64,000 bases of DNA from Nevskia ramosa DSM 11499 (GCF_000420645.1 NZ_ATVI01000013.1:84889-148888); one strand, 5' to 3'; shown: positions 50,897-60,018, numbered from the stretch's first letter. Notes: a model not told the origin generated them from the letters alone. Made by a program: numbers and translations.

Positions 50897-51286
50897 ATGA
50901 ATCTGCGCAAGGCGCAACTCGGGCTGACGCTGTGGAGCGGCCTCTATCTGTTCGGCAGTCTCGCCTTCATCGCCCTCTGCGCGATCAAGATCGGCCCGCT
51001 GTACCTGAACGAATTCCAGATCAATCGCGCGGTGCGCGATGTGGCCGCACAGGCTTCGGTGGTCGGCAGCGAGGTCGATGTCACGGCCGTGCGCTCGTCG
51101 CTGCAGCGGCGCTGGGATATCGACTACCTGCGTCAGCTCGAACCACGCGACATCAAGGTGATCCGCACCACCGGCGGCCTGTTCCTGAGCTACGACTACG
51201 ACGCCGAAGTGTCGCTGTTCGCGAACATCACCATCGTTGCTCGCTTCAAGGACGACATTCCCCTGCGCGCGGTGCCGGGCGGTTGA
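50897..51286 (+). CDS. DUF4845 family membrane protein
   Basis: This 129-residue protein has one N-terminal TM segment (GLTLWSGLYLFGSLAFIALCA), then a periplasmic domain with KIGPLYLNEFQINRAVRDVA and SVGS-type helices. The family is found almost exclusively between lepB and rnc in gammaproteobacteria and its function is not established. The ATG at 50897 follows ACGGAGGGCCGGAC, a good ribosome site. Its TGA overlaps the TTG start of rnc. Confidence 0.88.
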   Translation: MNLRKAQLGLTLWSGLYLFGSLAFIALCAIKIGPLYLNEFQINRAVRDVAAQASVVGSEVDVTAVRSSLQRRWDIDYLRQLEPRDIKVIRTTGGLFLSYDYDAEVSLFANITIVARFKDDIPLRAVPGG

Positions 51287-51993
51287 GCGCTAAAAATATC
51301 GAGCAGATTGGCCGGGTTCGCCTGTGCGCCGCACTCGGCTATCAGTTCCAAGATGCCGCGCTGCTGCAGCGCGCGCTGACCCATCGCAGCTTCGGCGTTG
51401 ACCACAACGAACGCCTGGAATTTCTCGGTGATGCGCTGCTGAACTTCGCGATCGCTGCGGAAATCTATCGCTTGCGCCCGAAAGCACCGGAAGGCGATCT
51501 ATCGCGGCTGCGCGCCAGCATCGTCCGCGAGGAAACTCTGGCCTCGGCGGCGCGGCGGCTGCCGTTGCCGGATGTCATCCGGCTGGGCAGCGGTGAGTTG
51601 CGCAGCGGCGGCTTCCGTCGTGATTCGACCCTGGCCGATGTGTTTGAAGCGCTGATCGGCGCGGTCTATCTCGATGGCGGCGTCGAGCCGGCGCATGCCC
51701 TGTGCCTCAAGCTGCTGGCACCGGAGCTCGAAGCCTTGCCGGAAGCCGGCTCGCTGAAGGATTACAAGACGCGTCTGCAGGAAGTGCTGCAGGCGGAATC
51801 CCGGCCTCTGCCGGAGTACACCGTACTCAGCGAAGATGGCCCGGCGCATCGCCGCAACTTCGCGGTACGTTGCCTGTTGCCGGACAGCGGGCAGATCATG
51901 GAAGCAGAAGCACACTCTCGGCGCATTGCCGAACAACGGGCGGCCAGCATGATGCTGGACGCGATCACCTCAAGAGAAAGCAAAAATGCGTAG
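51283..51993 (+). CDS. rnc: Ribonuclease III
   Basis: This 236-residue double-strand-specific RNase processes rRNA and some mRNAs. It has the signature NERLEFLGDALLN, LSRLRASIVREETLA, the second metal-site segment LADVFEALIGAVYLDGG, and a C-terminal dsRNA-binding domain (DYKTRLQEVLQAE ... AEAHSRRIAEQRAASMML). The start is a TTG at 51283 that overlaps the upstream stop (TTGA); no in-frame ATG or GTG is suitably placed. It overlaps era by 8 bases. Low-level coupled translation is likely. Confidence 0.95.
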   Translation: MSAKNIEQIGRVRLCAALGYQFQDAALLQRALTHRSFGVDHNERLEFLGDALLNFAIAAEIYRLRPKAPEGDLSRLRASIVREETLASAARRLPLPDVIRLGSGELRSGGFRRDSTLADVFEALIGAVYLDGGVEPAHALCLKLLAPELEALPEAGSLKDYKTRLQEVLQAESRPLPEYTVLSEDGPAHRRNFAVRCLLPDSGQIMEAEAHSRRIAEQRAASMMLDAITSRESKNA

Positions 51994-52870
51994 TGGAATC
52001 GTGGCCATCGTCGGCCGGCCGAATGTCGGCAAATCCAGTTTGTTGAATGCCCTGGTCGGCCAGAAAGTGTCGATCACCGCACCGAAGCCGCAGACCACGC
52101 GCCATCGCATCCAGGGCGTGCTGCACGGCGACAACGCGCAGATCGTGTTTGTCGACACGCCAGGCATGCACCGCGCTGCGAAAAAGGCGCTGAACAAGGC
52201 GATGAACGACGCCGCCAGCAACAGCCTGCACGACGTCGATCTGGCTTTGTTCGTCATCGAGGCTGGCCGCTGGACCGACGAAGATGAAGCCGTGCTCGAA
52301 CGCCTGAAATCAGTCAAATCGCCGGTGGCGCTGGTGATCAACAAGGTCGACAAGTTCAGCGACAAGAACGATCTGCTGCCCCTGATGGAAAAGCTGGCGC
52401 CGCTGCGTGAATGGGCCTTCGTGATGCCGCTGTCGGCGCTCAAGGGCGCCAACGTCAACGTGCTCGCCAAGCAACTGATGGAGCGGATGCCGGAAGGCCC
52501 GCCGCTGTATCCGGAAGGCCAGGTCGTCGGCCACGATCTCAGCTTCACGATCTCCGAGATGGTCCGCGAAAAGCTGATGCGCTCGCTGGCTCAGGAACTG
52601 CCGTACGCGCTGACCGTCGAGACCGAAGCGGTCGAACGTGAAGGCGGCCTGCTGAAAGCCTCGGCGATCATCTGGGTCGAGCGCGATGGCCAGAAGAAGA
52701 TCGTCATCGGCGAGGATGGCGCGATGCTGAAGCGAGTCGGCACCGCCGCTCGCCGCGAGCTCGAGGAAATGACCGGCAGCAAGGTCTTCCTGAAGCTCTG
52801 GGTGCGGGTCAAGGAAGGCTGGACCGACGATCCGAAGGCGCTCAGCCGCTTCGGCTACGAAGGCGGCTAG
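51986..52870 (+). CDS. era: GTPase Era
   Basis: This 294-residue GTPase, needed for 30S subunit maturation, has G1 GRPNVGKSSLLNAL, G2 PQTTRH, G3 FVDTPGMH and G4 NKVDKF. The C-terminal KH domain (EREGGLLKASAIIWVERDGQKKIVIGEDGAMLKRVG) binds the 3' end of 16S rRNA. The ATG lies within the end of rnc (8-base overlap), the conserved rnc-era coupling. recO follows 25 bases downstream. Confidence 0.97.
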   Translation: MRSGIVAIVGRPNVGKSSLLNALVGQKVSITAPKPQTTRHRIQGVLHGDNAQIVFVDTPGMHRAAKKALNKAMNDAASNSLHDVDLALFVIEAGRWTDEDEAVLERLKSVKSPVALVINKVDKFSDKNDLLPLMEKLAPLREWAFVMPLSALKGANVNVLAKQLMERMPEGPPLYPEGQVVGHDLSFTISEMVREKLMRSLAQELPYALTVETEAVEREGGLLKASAIIWVERDGQKKIVIGEDGAMLKRVGTAARRELEEMTGSKVFLKLWVRVKEGWTDDPKALSRFGYEGG

Positions 52871-52895
52871 CGTTCAGCCCGGGCCGAGCACGACC

Positions 52896-53606
52896 GTGTC
52901 CAGCGCCCGCATCGAACTGCAACCGGCCTGGCTGCTGTCGCAGAAGCCCTATCGCGAAACCAGCGAACTGCTGGAAGTGCTGACCCCGCAGCACGGCCGG
53001 GTCGGCCTGGTGGCTCGTGGCCTGCGCGGGCCACGCGCGAAGCAGCGGGGTGTGGTCAGCCTGTTCCGGCCGCTGCTGCTGTCCTGGCTGGACAAGGGCG
53101 AACTCGGCACGGTCACCGCGGTCGAGGCCGGCGGGCCGGAAGTTCAGCTGGTCGGCGAGCGTCTGTTCCATGGCTGGTATCTGAACGAACTGCTGCTGAA
53201 GCTGCTGATCCGCCACGATCCGCACCCTGGCTTGTGGGACGACTACACCCTTGCCCTGGCCGGTCTGGGCGGCGATGCGGTCGAGGCGGAAGCAGCGCTC
53301 CGGGTCTTCGAGAAGCGCTTGCTGGAACTGCTCGGCTACGGCTTGCCGCTCGAGGACACGATCGATCCCGAGGCTCATTTCCGGTTTCGGGCCGGCAGCG
53401 GCTTCCTGCAATGCGAAAGCGAAGCGGACGGCGCGCTGGCTGGCAGCAGCCTGCTTGCACTGCACCGCGAGTCGTTGTCCACTCATGCAGAGCTAGACGA
53501 TGCGCGCCGGCTGATGCGAGCCGCACTGGAGCCGCACGTACCGCGAGCTTCGTTGCGGACACCGGGACTGCTTCGGCAGCTGAGAGCCTTGCGCACGGAA
53601 GCCTGA
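52896..53606 (+). CDS. recO: DNA repair protein RecO
   Basis: This 236-residue RecF-pathway protein anneals complementary strands and helps RecR load RecA. It has an N-terminal OB-fold region (AWLLSQKPYRETSELLEVLTP, GRVGLVARGLRG) and a helical domain (FHGWYLNELLLKLLIRHDPHPGL, LRVFEKRLLELLGYGL). The zinc-ribbon cysteines of some RecO proteins are absent, as in most gammaproteobacteria. The start is GTG at 52896. In many relatives pdxJ follows directly; here two unrelated genes intervene. Confidence 0.92.
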   Translation: MSSARIELQPAWLLSQKPYRETSELLEVLTPQHGRVGLVARGLRGPRAKQRGVVSLFRPLLLSWLDKGELGTVTAVEAGGPEVQLVGERLFHGWYLNELLLKLLIRHDPHPGLWDDYTLALAGLGGDAVEAEAALRVFEKRLLELLGYGLPLEDTIDPEAHFRFRAGSGFLQCESEADGALAGSSLLALHRESLSTHAELDDARRLMRAALEPHVPRASLRTPGLLRQLRALRTEA

Positions 53607-53708
53607 TATCGCGCCGCCACTACCGTCTGTAGTCGTTTACTGACAGCAGCGCCGCAGGCGTTCCATCATTTCGGTAAATTCACGTTCCTTCGACAAACGA
53701 GGCTGAAA

Positions 53709-55274
53709 ATGTTCCAAACCCCGCTGGCTGAAAAGCGCTGCAAGTCGTCTGGTGCCGAAAATTCGATCTACCGCCGTTCTGCGATGGCTCTGGCGGTGGC
53801 GGCCGTCGGGTTGTTGGCTTCGGTTGCCAGCCAGGCTGACTTTCTGTCGCCAATTCCGGCGTACGGCAACAATGGCACTGCGGTCTTTTCGATCGGTGCG
53901 GGATTCACGCTGCGCGATAACGAGCCTGGCGGCATTGTCGCGGCGGCTGTCGCCGACAGCGACGGCAGGCTTTACGTGCTTTATCGGGCGGTGCCTTCGA
54001 CGGACAGTGCCAGCCATCTGTATCTGGTTCGTCTCGGCAGCACCGGCGCTCTCGATGGCAGCTTCGTCCGGCTGGATTTCGGCCTCAGCGCGTTGTTCGA
54101 CGATAACGTTGCGCTCGGTCTTGACCAGCTTCGCCAGCGATTCTACTTCGTGACCTTGCCCTCGACCCCGCAGGCCGACTTCATCACCGTTTCGGCGCGC
54201 AGCTTCGATGGCACGCTTGATCCGGCGTTCAATAGCGGTGCCGATCTGGTCATCAACTCCAGCCGGATCGTCGACAATCGTTACAGCCTCGCGGCGACCG
54301 TCGATCAGGTCTCCGGACGGCTGTTGTTGTCTGGCGCCTTCGTCGTCGGCACCGTTGCAGACGACTCCTTGAGCAATCTCGAAGCAGTGACCTACGCAGT
54401 GACGCCGGCCGGTGCGCTCGATAGCGGATTCAGCAGCAGCGGCCTGCGCATCGAAAGCCCGACGACATCGTCGGGCATCACCTCGACGATAGGCTTCGGA
54501 GTGGCCTCGTCCGGCACGACAGGCCGGGTACTGAATTTCGGTAGCGGCCGCGTGTCGTCGTCAAACTTCGTCGGCACCGTCTTCAGCGACAACGCTGATG
54601 GCACCGACGACACGACGTTCGGCAGCGGTGGCTTGGGCATCATCGACATCCCGGCAACGACTACTCCGGGAGAAGGTCAGGCGAATCTGACCCAGTTGCT
54701 GTTCGGCCGCATCCTGCCCAGCGGTGTGACCCAGCTGATCGGGGTCAACGGCGTGCTTCAACTGTCCAACCGGACCTATGTCACCGGCACGACGTCGGTG
54801 ACGGGTGTGCAGTTGACGCCGGCTGGCGTGCCGGATACCCGGTTCAAGAGCACCGGAATCTTTACCACGCCGTTCGCGATCGGCCGGGCTCCGCCGACGG
54901 TGCTGTTTGCCAATGGCAGCTTCGCCTCGGTGTTCAAGTCCGGCGCCACCGACATTTCGGTACTCGCTGTTGAAGGCTTCAGTGTCTTTGCCGAGGACGG
55001 CACTACCGGCGGTACTACTACCGGCGGCACCACGACGGGCGGATCGACGACCGGCGGTACCACGACCGGTGGCACGACGACGGGCGGCACCACCACCGGC
55101 GGTACCACGACCGGCGGCACGACCACTGGCGGCACCACGACGGGTGGGACCACAACCGGCGGCACCACCAGCTCGGGCGGCGGCGGTTCGTTCGGCCTGT
55201 TTGGCGTCTTCGGTTTGATGATCGGCGCGCTGCTGCGTCGTCGTCGCGGCTTCGGCGCGGTGCGCCGCGCCTGA
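53709..55274 (+). CDS. Exported delta-60-repeat-like protein with GlyGly-CTERM-type tail
   Basis: This 521-residue protein has a signal peptide (hydrophobic core about 25-40, SQA-DFLS cut). The body has several G-x-LD-x-F motifs (GALDGSF, GTLDPAF, GALDSGF, GTDDTTF, GVPDTRF) typical of delta-60 beta-propeller-like repeats. A linker of about a dozen TTGG(T) units follows. The C-terminus is SSGGGGSFGLFGVFGLMIGALLRRRRG-like: a Gly run, a hydrophobic helix and an Arg cluster, the layout of GlyGly-CTERM signals cut by rhombosortase. It is probably exported through the type II system to the surface. It lies between recO and rcnA; the function is unknown. Confidence 0.75.
   Translation: MFQTPLAEKRCKSSGAENSIYRRSAMALAVAAVGLLASVASQADFLSPIPAYGNNGTAVFSIGAGFTLRDNEPGGIVAAAVADSDGRLYVLYRAVPSTDSASHLYLVRLGSTGALDGSFVRLDFGLSALFDDNVALGLDQLRQRFYFVTLPSTPQADFITVSARSFDGTLDPAFNSGADLVINSSRIVDNRYSLAATVDQVSGRLLLSGAFVVGTVADDSLSNLEAVTYAVTPAGALDSGFSSSGLRIESPTTSSGITSTIGFGVASSGTTGRVLNFGSGRVSSSNFVGTVFSDNADGTDDTTFGSGGLGIIDIPATTTPGEGQANLTQLLFGRILPSGVTQLIGVNGVLQLSNRTYVTGTTSVTGVQLTPAGVPDTRFKSTGIFTTPFAIGRAPPTVLFANGSFASVFKSGATDISVLAVEGFSVFAEDGTTGGTTTGGTTTGGSTTGGTTTGGTTTGGTTTGGTTTGGTTTGGTTTGGTTTGGTTSSGGGGSFGLFGVFGLMIGALLRRRRGFGAVRRA
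54999..55170 (+). repeat. Coding tandem repeat of ~15-base units (TTGG linker)
   Basis: About a dozen degenerate copies of a 15-base unit such as GGCACCACGACCGGC encode Thr-Thr-Gly-Gly-Thr. Third-position variation between copies shows the array is not a recent pure expansion, but it could still vary in copy number between strains. Confidence 0.85.
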
Positions 55275-55372
55275 TGGTCGATTGACCCTGCATTCGGCAT
55301 CGCGTCTGCCACATTCCGGCAGACGTGATGCCGCTATGCTCGAGGCCGCAACAATCTGACCGGCTTTCTTTC

Positions 55373-56203
55373 GTGACTTCCTTCTCCGAACTCCTGCAAC
55401 AGGGTTCTAGCAATCTCTGGCTGTTCATCCCCAGCGCCCTGCTGCTCGGCGCGCTGCACGGCCTGGAGCCGGGCCATTCGAAGACGATGATGGCAGCGTT
55501 CATCATCGCCATCCGCGGCACGGTGATGCAGGCGGTGTTGCTCGGCGTATCGGCTGCGGCTTCGCACACGCTGGTGGTCTGGGTGGTTGCGCTGGTCGGC
55601 CTGCATTACGGTGCGCAGATCGATGGCGAGCGCACCGAAGCCTGGTTTCAGCTGGCCTCCGGTGCGCTGATCGTCACCATCGCCGTCTGGATGCTATTGC
55701 GCATGCATGGTCAGCAACAGGAGGCGGCGAAGGTTCATGGCCATCACCATCACGGTGACGACCATGGTCACGGTCACCATCATGACCACGCCGATGACCA
55801 CAGTGACGATCACGAGGATGCTCATGCTCGGGCCCACGCCGCCGACATCGAGCAGCGCTTCGGCGACCGCCGGCCGAGCACCAGCCAGATCGTCGCTTTC
55901 GGTCTGACCGGCGGCCTGGTGCCTTGCCCGGCCTCGATCACCGTGTTGCTGCTATGCCTGCAATTGAAGAAGTACAGCTTGGGCCTCACGCTCGTCCTTG
56001 GCTTCAGCATCGGCCTGGCGCTGGTGATGGTGCTGAGCGGCGTGCTCGCTGCGCTCAGCCTGCGGGCCGCAAGCAATCGCTGGGGCGGCTTCAGTGGCTT
56101 CGGGGTCTGGGCGCGCCGCGCGCCGTATCTGTCGAGTGCCCTGATCATCGTCATCGGCCTGATCAGCATCCAGCTCGGCTGGGATGGCTTGCAGACTTCA
56201 TAG
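55373..56203 (+). CDS. rcnA: Nickel/cobalt efflux protein RcnA
   Basis: This 276-residue inner-membrane exporter of Ni2+ and Co2+ has an N-terminal part very close to E. coli RcnA: FSELLQQG, IPSALLLGALHGLEPGHSKT, MMAAFIIAIRGTVMQA and VSAAASHTLVVW. It has a long His/Asp-rich cytoplasmic loop (about residues 123-155) and a second helix pair with GLTGGLVPCPASITVLLLCL. The start is taken as GTG 55373, which aligns with the E. coli N-terminus; an ATG at 55325 would add 16 unconserved residues. No rcnR repressor gene is adjacent. It may balance nickel needed for urease. Confidence 0.9.
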   Translation: MTSFSELLQQGSSNLWLFIPSALLLGALHGLEPGHSKTMMAAFIIAIRGTVMQAVLLGVSAAASHTLVVWVVALVGLHYGAQIDGERTEAWFQLASGALIVTIAVWMLLRMHGQQQEAAKVHGHHHHGDDHGHGHHHDHADDHSDDHEDAHARAHAADIEQRFGDRRPSTSQIVAFGLTGGLVPCPASITVLLLCLQLKKYSLGLTLVLGFSIGLALVMVLSGVLAALSLRAASNRWGGFSGFGVWARRAPYLSSALIIVIGLISIQLGWDGLQTS

Positions 56204-56216
56204 AGCGTTACAAAAG

Positions 56217-56237
56217 AAGGGCGCCGGAGCGCCCTTT
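56217..56237 (+). terminator. Rho-independent terminator after rcnA
   Basis: AAGGGCGC pairs with GCGCCCTT around CGGA, followed by TAAT. It begins 14 bases after the rcnA stop. The T-tract is short but the stem is strong. Confidence 0.7.
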
Positions 56238-56579
56238 AATGTCACGTCCTGCCAAAAAAACCGTACTGCTTTTCTTGCGCCGCCGTGACGGAAGCTTGGG
56301 GTTTGCCGTCGTGGCTTTTGAACTGCGCATCGTTTGGATGCAACGAGCGGCCAATCGGTTGCAGCGCCTGGCAGGAAGTTGCCGGCGCCGCGAGGTCGAT
56401 GCCGGCCTCGAAGCTTTAACGCTGTCTAGCCGGACCTCCGTCGCCACGTCTCTTGCACGCGTCGATGAAAGAATTTTCGCAACTGCCAAGACCTTGATTG
56501 CACGGCACTTGTCCATCGTGGCGACGGCGCTGCGCCTACAATGCGCAACTCCTTTCCAGCCTTCCATCTCCCTCCTGCC
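56238..56579. other. Gene-free stretch upstream of pdxJ
   Basis: About 340 bases follow the rcnA terminator. A frame from 56239 is open but runs in the pdxJ region out of phase, has no ribosome site and no recognisable homology. The stretch presumably carries the promoter of pdxJ-acpS-cysM. Confidence 0.5.
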
Positions 56580-57314
56580 ATGCGTCCCCTGCGTCTAGGT
56601 GTCAACGTCGATCACATCGCCACCGTCCGCCAGGCCCGCGGCACGGCGTATCCGGATCCGGTCGCGGGCGCGCTGCTGGCTGCGGCGAATGGCGCCGACA
56701 GCATCACGATTCATCTGCGCGAGGATCGCCGCCACATCCAGGACCATGACCTGGCGCGGCTGACGCCGGTCTGTCCGGTGCCGATCAATCTGGAGATGGC
56801 GGTGACCTCGGCGATGGTCGATATCGGTGTGGCGGCCAAGCCTAAGTACGTCTGCCTGGTGCCGGAACGGCGCGAGGAGCGCACCACCGAAGGCGGGCTC
56901 GATGTCGCCGGCAATCTGCCCGTGGTAAGCGAAGCCTGCGAACGCCTTGCGGCTGCGGGCTGTATCGTCGCGCTATTCATTGCGGCTGATCCGATTCAAC
57001 TCGCAGCGGCAAAGGCCAGCGGCGCACCGCAGCTGGAAATCCACACGGGCCATTACGCCGATACCACGGGTGCCGAACAGGCTGCCGAACTGGCGCGCAT
57101 TGCCGCGTTCGCGCGTGATGCCGAAGCGATGGGCTTCGAAGTCCACGCTGGTCATGGCCTCAATGTCGACAACGTTGGGCCGATTGCGGCGATTCCGGAA
57201 ATCGTCGAACTGAACATCGGCCACGCGATCATTGCCCGCAGCCTGTTCATCGGCCTGCCGGCAGCGATTGCCGAGATTCGCGCGGCGATGGCGGCGGCTC
57301 GCCCGACGGCTTGA
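56580..57314 (+). CDS. pdxJ: Pyridoxine 5'-phosphate synthase
   Basis: This 244-residue TIM-barrel enzyme condenses 3-amino-2-oxopropyl phosphate with deoxyxylulose 5-phosphate to give PNP. Motifs are LGVNVDHIATVRQARG, DSITIHLREDRRHI, INLEMAVT, CLVPERREERTTEGGLDV, ELNIGHAIIARSLF and the active-site AGHGLN. The ATG at 56580 (MRPLRLGVN) is preferred to one at 56541 because it aligns with the family start. acpS follows after 10 bases, as in most gammaproteobacteria. Confidence 0.97.
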   Translation: MRPLRLGVNVDHIATVRQARGTAYPDPVAGALLAAANGADSITIHLREDRRHIQDHDLARLTPVCPVPINLEMAVTSAMVDIGVAAKPKYVCLVPERREERTTEGGLDVAGNLPVVSEACERLAAAGCIVALFIAADPIQLAAAKASGAPQLEIHTGHYADTTGAEQAAELARIAAFARDAEAMGFEVHAGHGLNVDNVGPIAAIPEIVELNIGHAIIARSLFIGLPAAIAEIRAAMAAARPTA

Positions 57315-57324
57315 GCGCACGCAC

Positions 57325-57735
57325 TTGATCCACGGCATCGGCACCGATCTTCTGCGCATCGAGCGTTGCGAAGAGCTGTACGCGCGCCAGGGCGAACGGG
57401 CGCTGAGCAAGCTGCTGATGCCGGAAGAACGCGCGGCCGTGCCCCAAGCGAAAAGCATCGGCTACGCGATTGCCCGCGCGTTCGCTGCGAAGGAGGCATT
57501 CGTCAAGGCGCTCGGCACCGGCTTTCACGGCGTCAGCTATCAGGATGTCGGCGCGCTGCGCGAGGCGAAGCAGCGGCCGCGGCTGATCTTCAGCGCTGCC
57601 ATGCAGGCGAGGCTCGAAGCGCTCGGTATCGTTCAGGCTCACCTGTCGTTCACAGACGAAGCGGGGATGATCATCGCCTTCGTCGTCCTCGAATGCGGCG
57701 ACGGTTCGCCTGCGTCCCGTAAAATGCCGGGATGA
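57325..57735 (+). CDS. acpS: Holo-[acyl-carrier-protein] synthase
   Basis: This 136-residue phosphopantetheinyl transferase activates ACP. It has the conserved start IHGIGTDLLRIER, the magnesium/CoA motif FAAKEAFVKALGTG and the tail HLSFTDEAGMIIAFVVLE. The only start compatible with the conserved N-terminus is TTG at 57325. The last ~10 residues (GDGSPASRKMPG) extend past the usual end. Its TGA overlaps the cysM ATG (ATGA), so translation is coupled to cysM. Confidence 0.93.
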   Translation: MIHGIGTDLLRIERCEELYARQGERALSKLLMPEERAAVPQAKSIGYAIARAFAAKEAFVKALGTGFHGVSYQDVGALREAKQRPRLIFSAAMQARLEALGIVQAHLSFTDEAGMIIAFVVLECGDGSPASRKMPG

Positions 57736-58622
57736 AACCGATCACGCTCCCCGACACCATCGGCAACACGCCGCTGGTGCAAATCACCCGTCTGCCCGGC
57801 ATCGGCAACAACCGCCTGTTCCTGAAGCTGGAAGGCAATAATCCGGCCGGCTCGGTCAAGGATCGCCCGGCGTATTCGATGATCCGTCGCGCCGAAGAAC
57901 GTGGCGAGATCAAACCCGGCGACACCTTGATCGAAGCGACTTCCGGCAATACCGGCATCGCGCTGGCGATGGCGGCAGCGATGCGTGGCTTCCGCATGGT
58001 GCTGATCATGCCGGCGCATCTTTCGGTGGAGCGCCGCGCGGTGATGAAGGCCTTCGGCGCCGAGCTGATCCTGGTCTCCAAGGAAGAGGGCATGGAAGGC
58101 GCGCGCGATCTCGCGGAAGCCATGGAAAAGGACGGCAAGGGCAAGGTGCTGAACCAGTTCGGCAACCCGGACAATCCGCGCGCTCACTACGAAGGCACGG
58201 CGCCGGAAATCTGGACGGCGCTCGACGGCGAGCTGACCCACTTCGTCGCGACGATGGGCACCACAGGCACGATCATGGGCTGCTCGCGTTACCTGAAGGA
58301 ACAGAGTCCGGCAGTGCAGGTCGTTGGCGTGCAGCCGGATGGCGAGTCATCGATCCCCGGCATCCGCAAATGGCCCGAGGCTTATCTGCCGACGATCTTT
58401 GATCGCAGCCGAGTCGATCGCGTGGTCGAAGTGTCAACGCAGCAGGCCGAGGACACGATGCGCGATCTGGCGAAGATCGAAGGCGTGTTCTGCGGTCCGT
58501 CCTCGGGTGGCTCGGTATGGACGGCCTTGCAGCTCTGCAAGGAACTCGATGGCGCGACGATCGCCGCGATCATCTGCGATCGTGGTGATCGCTATATCTC
58601 GACCGGTGTCTTCCCCGAGTGA
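57732..58622 (+). CDS. cysM: Cysteine synthase B (O-acetylserine sulfhydrylase)
   Basis: This 296-residue PLP enzyme makes cysteine from O-acetylserine and sulfide or thiosulfate. The PLP lysine is in NPAGSVKDRPAYSMI, the substrate loop is EATSGNTGIALA, the phosphate-binding loop is GTTGTIMG and the C-terminal motif is CGPSSGGS. IPGIRKWPEAYLP is a CysM rather than CysK feature. Standard length. It overlaps acpS and is followed closely by rlmD. Confidence 0.95.
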   Translation: MKPITLPDTIGNTPLVQITRLPGIGNNRLFLKLEGNNPAGSVKDRPAYSMIRRAEERGEIKPGDTLIEATSGNTGIALAMAAAMRGFRMVLIMPAHLSVERRAVMKAFGAELILVSKEEGMEGARDLAEAMEKDGKGKVLNQFGNPDNPRAHYEGTAPEIWTALDGELTHFVATMGTTGTIMGCSRYLKEQSPAVQVVGVQPDGESSIPGIRKWPEAYLPTIFDRSRVDRVVEVSTQQAEDTMRDLAKIEGVFCGPSSGGSVWTALQLCKELDGATIAAIICDRGDRYISTGVFPE

Positions 58623-58632
58623 GCCGCCCAGA

Positions 58633-59949
58633 GTGAGCCGTACCAAACGGAAGCCGCCGCCGGATACCGAGTTCAGCGCCGAGGTCACCGATCTCGATCA
58701 CGATGGCCGTGGCGTCGCCCGCATCAACGGCAAGGTCACTTTCATCTTTGGCGCGCTGCCCGGCGAAACGGTGCGCTACAAGCTGCTGCGCGTCACCCGC
58801 GCGCTGGATGAAGCGGAAGTCACGGCGATCGATGTCGCCTCACCCGATCGAGTCACGCCGGGCTGCGCGCACTTCGGCCTGTGCGGCGGTTGCTCGCTGC
58901 AGCATCTGGCGCCAGCGGCGCAGATCGCCTTCAAGCAGCAGGCGATGCTCGAAGCGCTGCGCCGCATTGGTGGCGTGGTGCCGGAAACCATCGCCGATGC
59001 GGTGACCGGCCCGGTCTGGACCTATCGCCGTCGCGCGCGCATGGGCGTGAAGCTGGTGCCGAAGAAGGGCGGGGTGCTGATCGGCTTCCGCGAGCGCGAT
59101 GCCAATGCCCTGGCGGTGCTGAACCGCTGCGAAGTGGTCGATCCCCGGCTGGGCCTGAAGCTGCGCCTGCTCGGCGCGCTGTTTGATGGCTTGAGCATCG
59201 CCGGTCAGATTCCGCAGATCGAGGTCTCGGCTGCCGCGCATGTCGCGGTGACCATCCGCGTGCTGGCGCTGCCCAGCGACGACGATCGCGCCAAGCTGCT
59301 GGCCTTCGCCGCCGAGCACGATTACGACTTCTATCTGCAGAGCGGCGGCCCGGACACCCTGGCGCCGCTGAGCACGGCGCGGCCGCTGGACTACTCGCCG
59401 GATGGCAGCGCGCTGCGCCTGGCCTTTCAGCCGGCCGATTTCATCCAGATCAATTCCGATGTCAGCCAGCGCATGGTCGTGCAGGCGCTGGACTGGCTCG
59501 GCGTCGAACCGGGCAACGAGGTGCTGGAACTGTTCGCCGGGCTTGGCAACTTCACCTTGCCGCTGGCGGCACGCGGCGCCAGGGTCACGGCGGTGGAGGG
59601 TGAGACCGGGCTGGTCGCCAGAGGCCGCGCCAATCTGCAGGCCAATGGCTATGACGGCCGCTTCCTGAAGGCCGATCTGTTCAAGCCGGATCCGAAAGCC
59701 GAATGGCTGAAACATCGCTACGATCTGGCGCTGATCGATCCGCCACGCTCCGGCGCCAAGGAAATCCTGCCGATGCTGGCGGCGACCAAGGCGCGGCGCA
59801 TCGTCTATGTGTCCTGTCATCCGGGCACTCTGGCGCGCGATGCCGGCGAACTGGTCAACACCTACGGCTACCGCCTGACGCGAGCCGGCGTGCTGGACAT
59901 GTTTCCACATACGACGCATGTCGAGTCGATGGCGCTGTTCGAACGCTGA
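58633..59949 (+). CDS. rlmD: 23S rRNA (uracil-1939-C5)-methyltransferase RlmD
   Basis: This 438-residue SAM-dependent enzyme has an N-terminal TRAM domain (VTDLDHDGRGVARINGKVTF), a [4Fe-4S] cluster site CAHFGLCGGC with a further Cys in NRCEVVD, and the methyltransferase domain with ELFAGLGNFTLPLA, DPPRSGAKE and the catalytic Cys in VYVSCHPGTLARD. The ending TTHVESMALFER is typical. The start is GTG 58633, 10 bases after the cysM stop. The other GTG at 58619 is out of frame. Confidence 0.95.
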   Translation: MSRTKRKPPPDTEFSAEVTDLDHDGRGVARINGKVTFIFGALPGETVRYKLLRVTRALDEAEVTAIDVASPDRVTPGCAHFGLCGGCSLQHLAPAAQIAFKQQAMLEALRRIGGVVPETIADAVTGPVWTYRRRARMGVKLVPKKGGVLIGFRERDANALAVLNRCEVVDPRLGLKLRLLGALFDGLSIAGQIPQIEVSAAAHVAVTIRVLALPSDDDRAKLLAFAAEHDYDFYLQSGGPDTLAPLSTARPLDYSPDGSALRLAFQPADFIQINSDVSQRMVVQALDWLGVEPGNEVLELFAGLGNFTLPLAARGARVTAVEGETGLVARGRANLQANGYDGRFLKADLFKPDPKAEWLKHRYDLALIDPPRSGAKEILPMLAATKARRIVYVSCHPGTLARDAGELVNTYGYRLTRAGVLDMFPHTTHVESMALFER

Positions 59950-60018
59950 GCTGCGTGTCGCGCCCGCGCGCTCGGCCCGGCGATCGAAGAATTCCTATCT
60001 CAATGAGCACCCGTCAGC

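Noticed and set aside
54999..55170. Tandem 15-base units as a CRISPR or non-coding array
   Set aside because: They are in frame within a coding sequence, encode Thr/Gly linkers, have no spacers and no cas genes are nearby.
56239..56598. Small plus-strand frame between rcnA and pdxJ
   Set aside because: It begins inside the rcnA terminator region, lacks a ribosome site and overlaps the pdxJ start out of frame.
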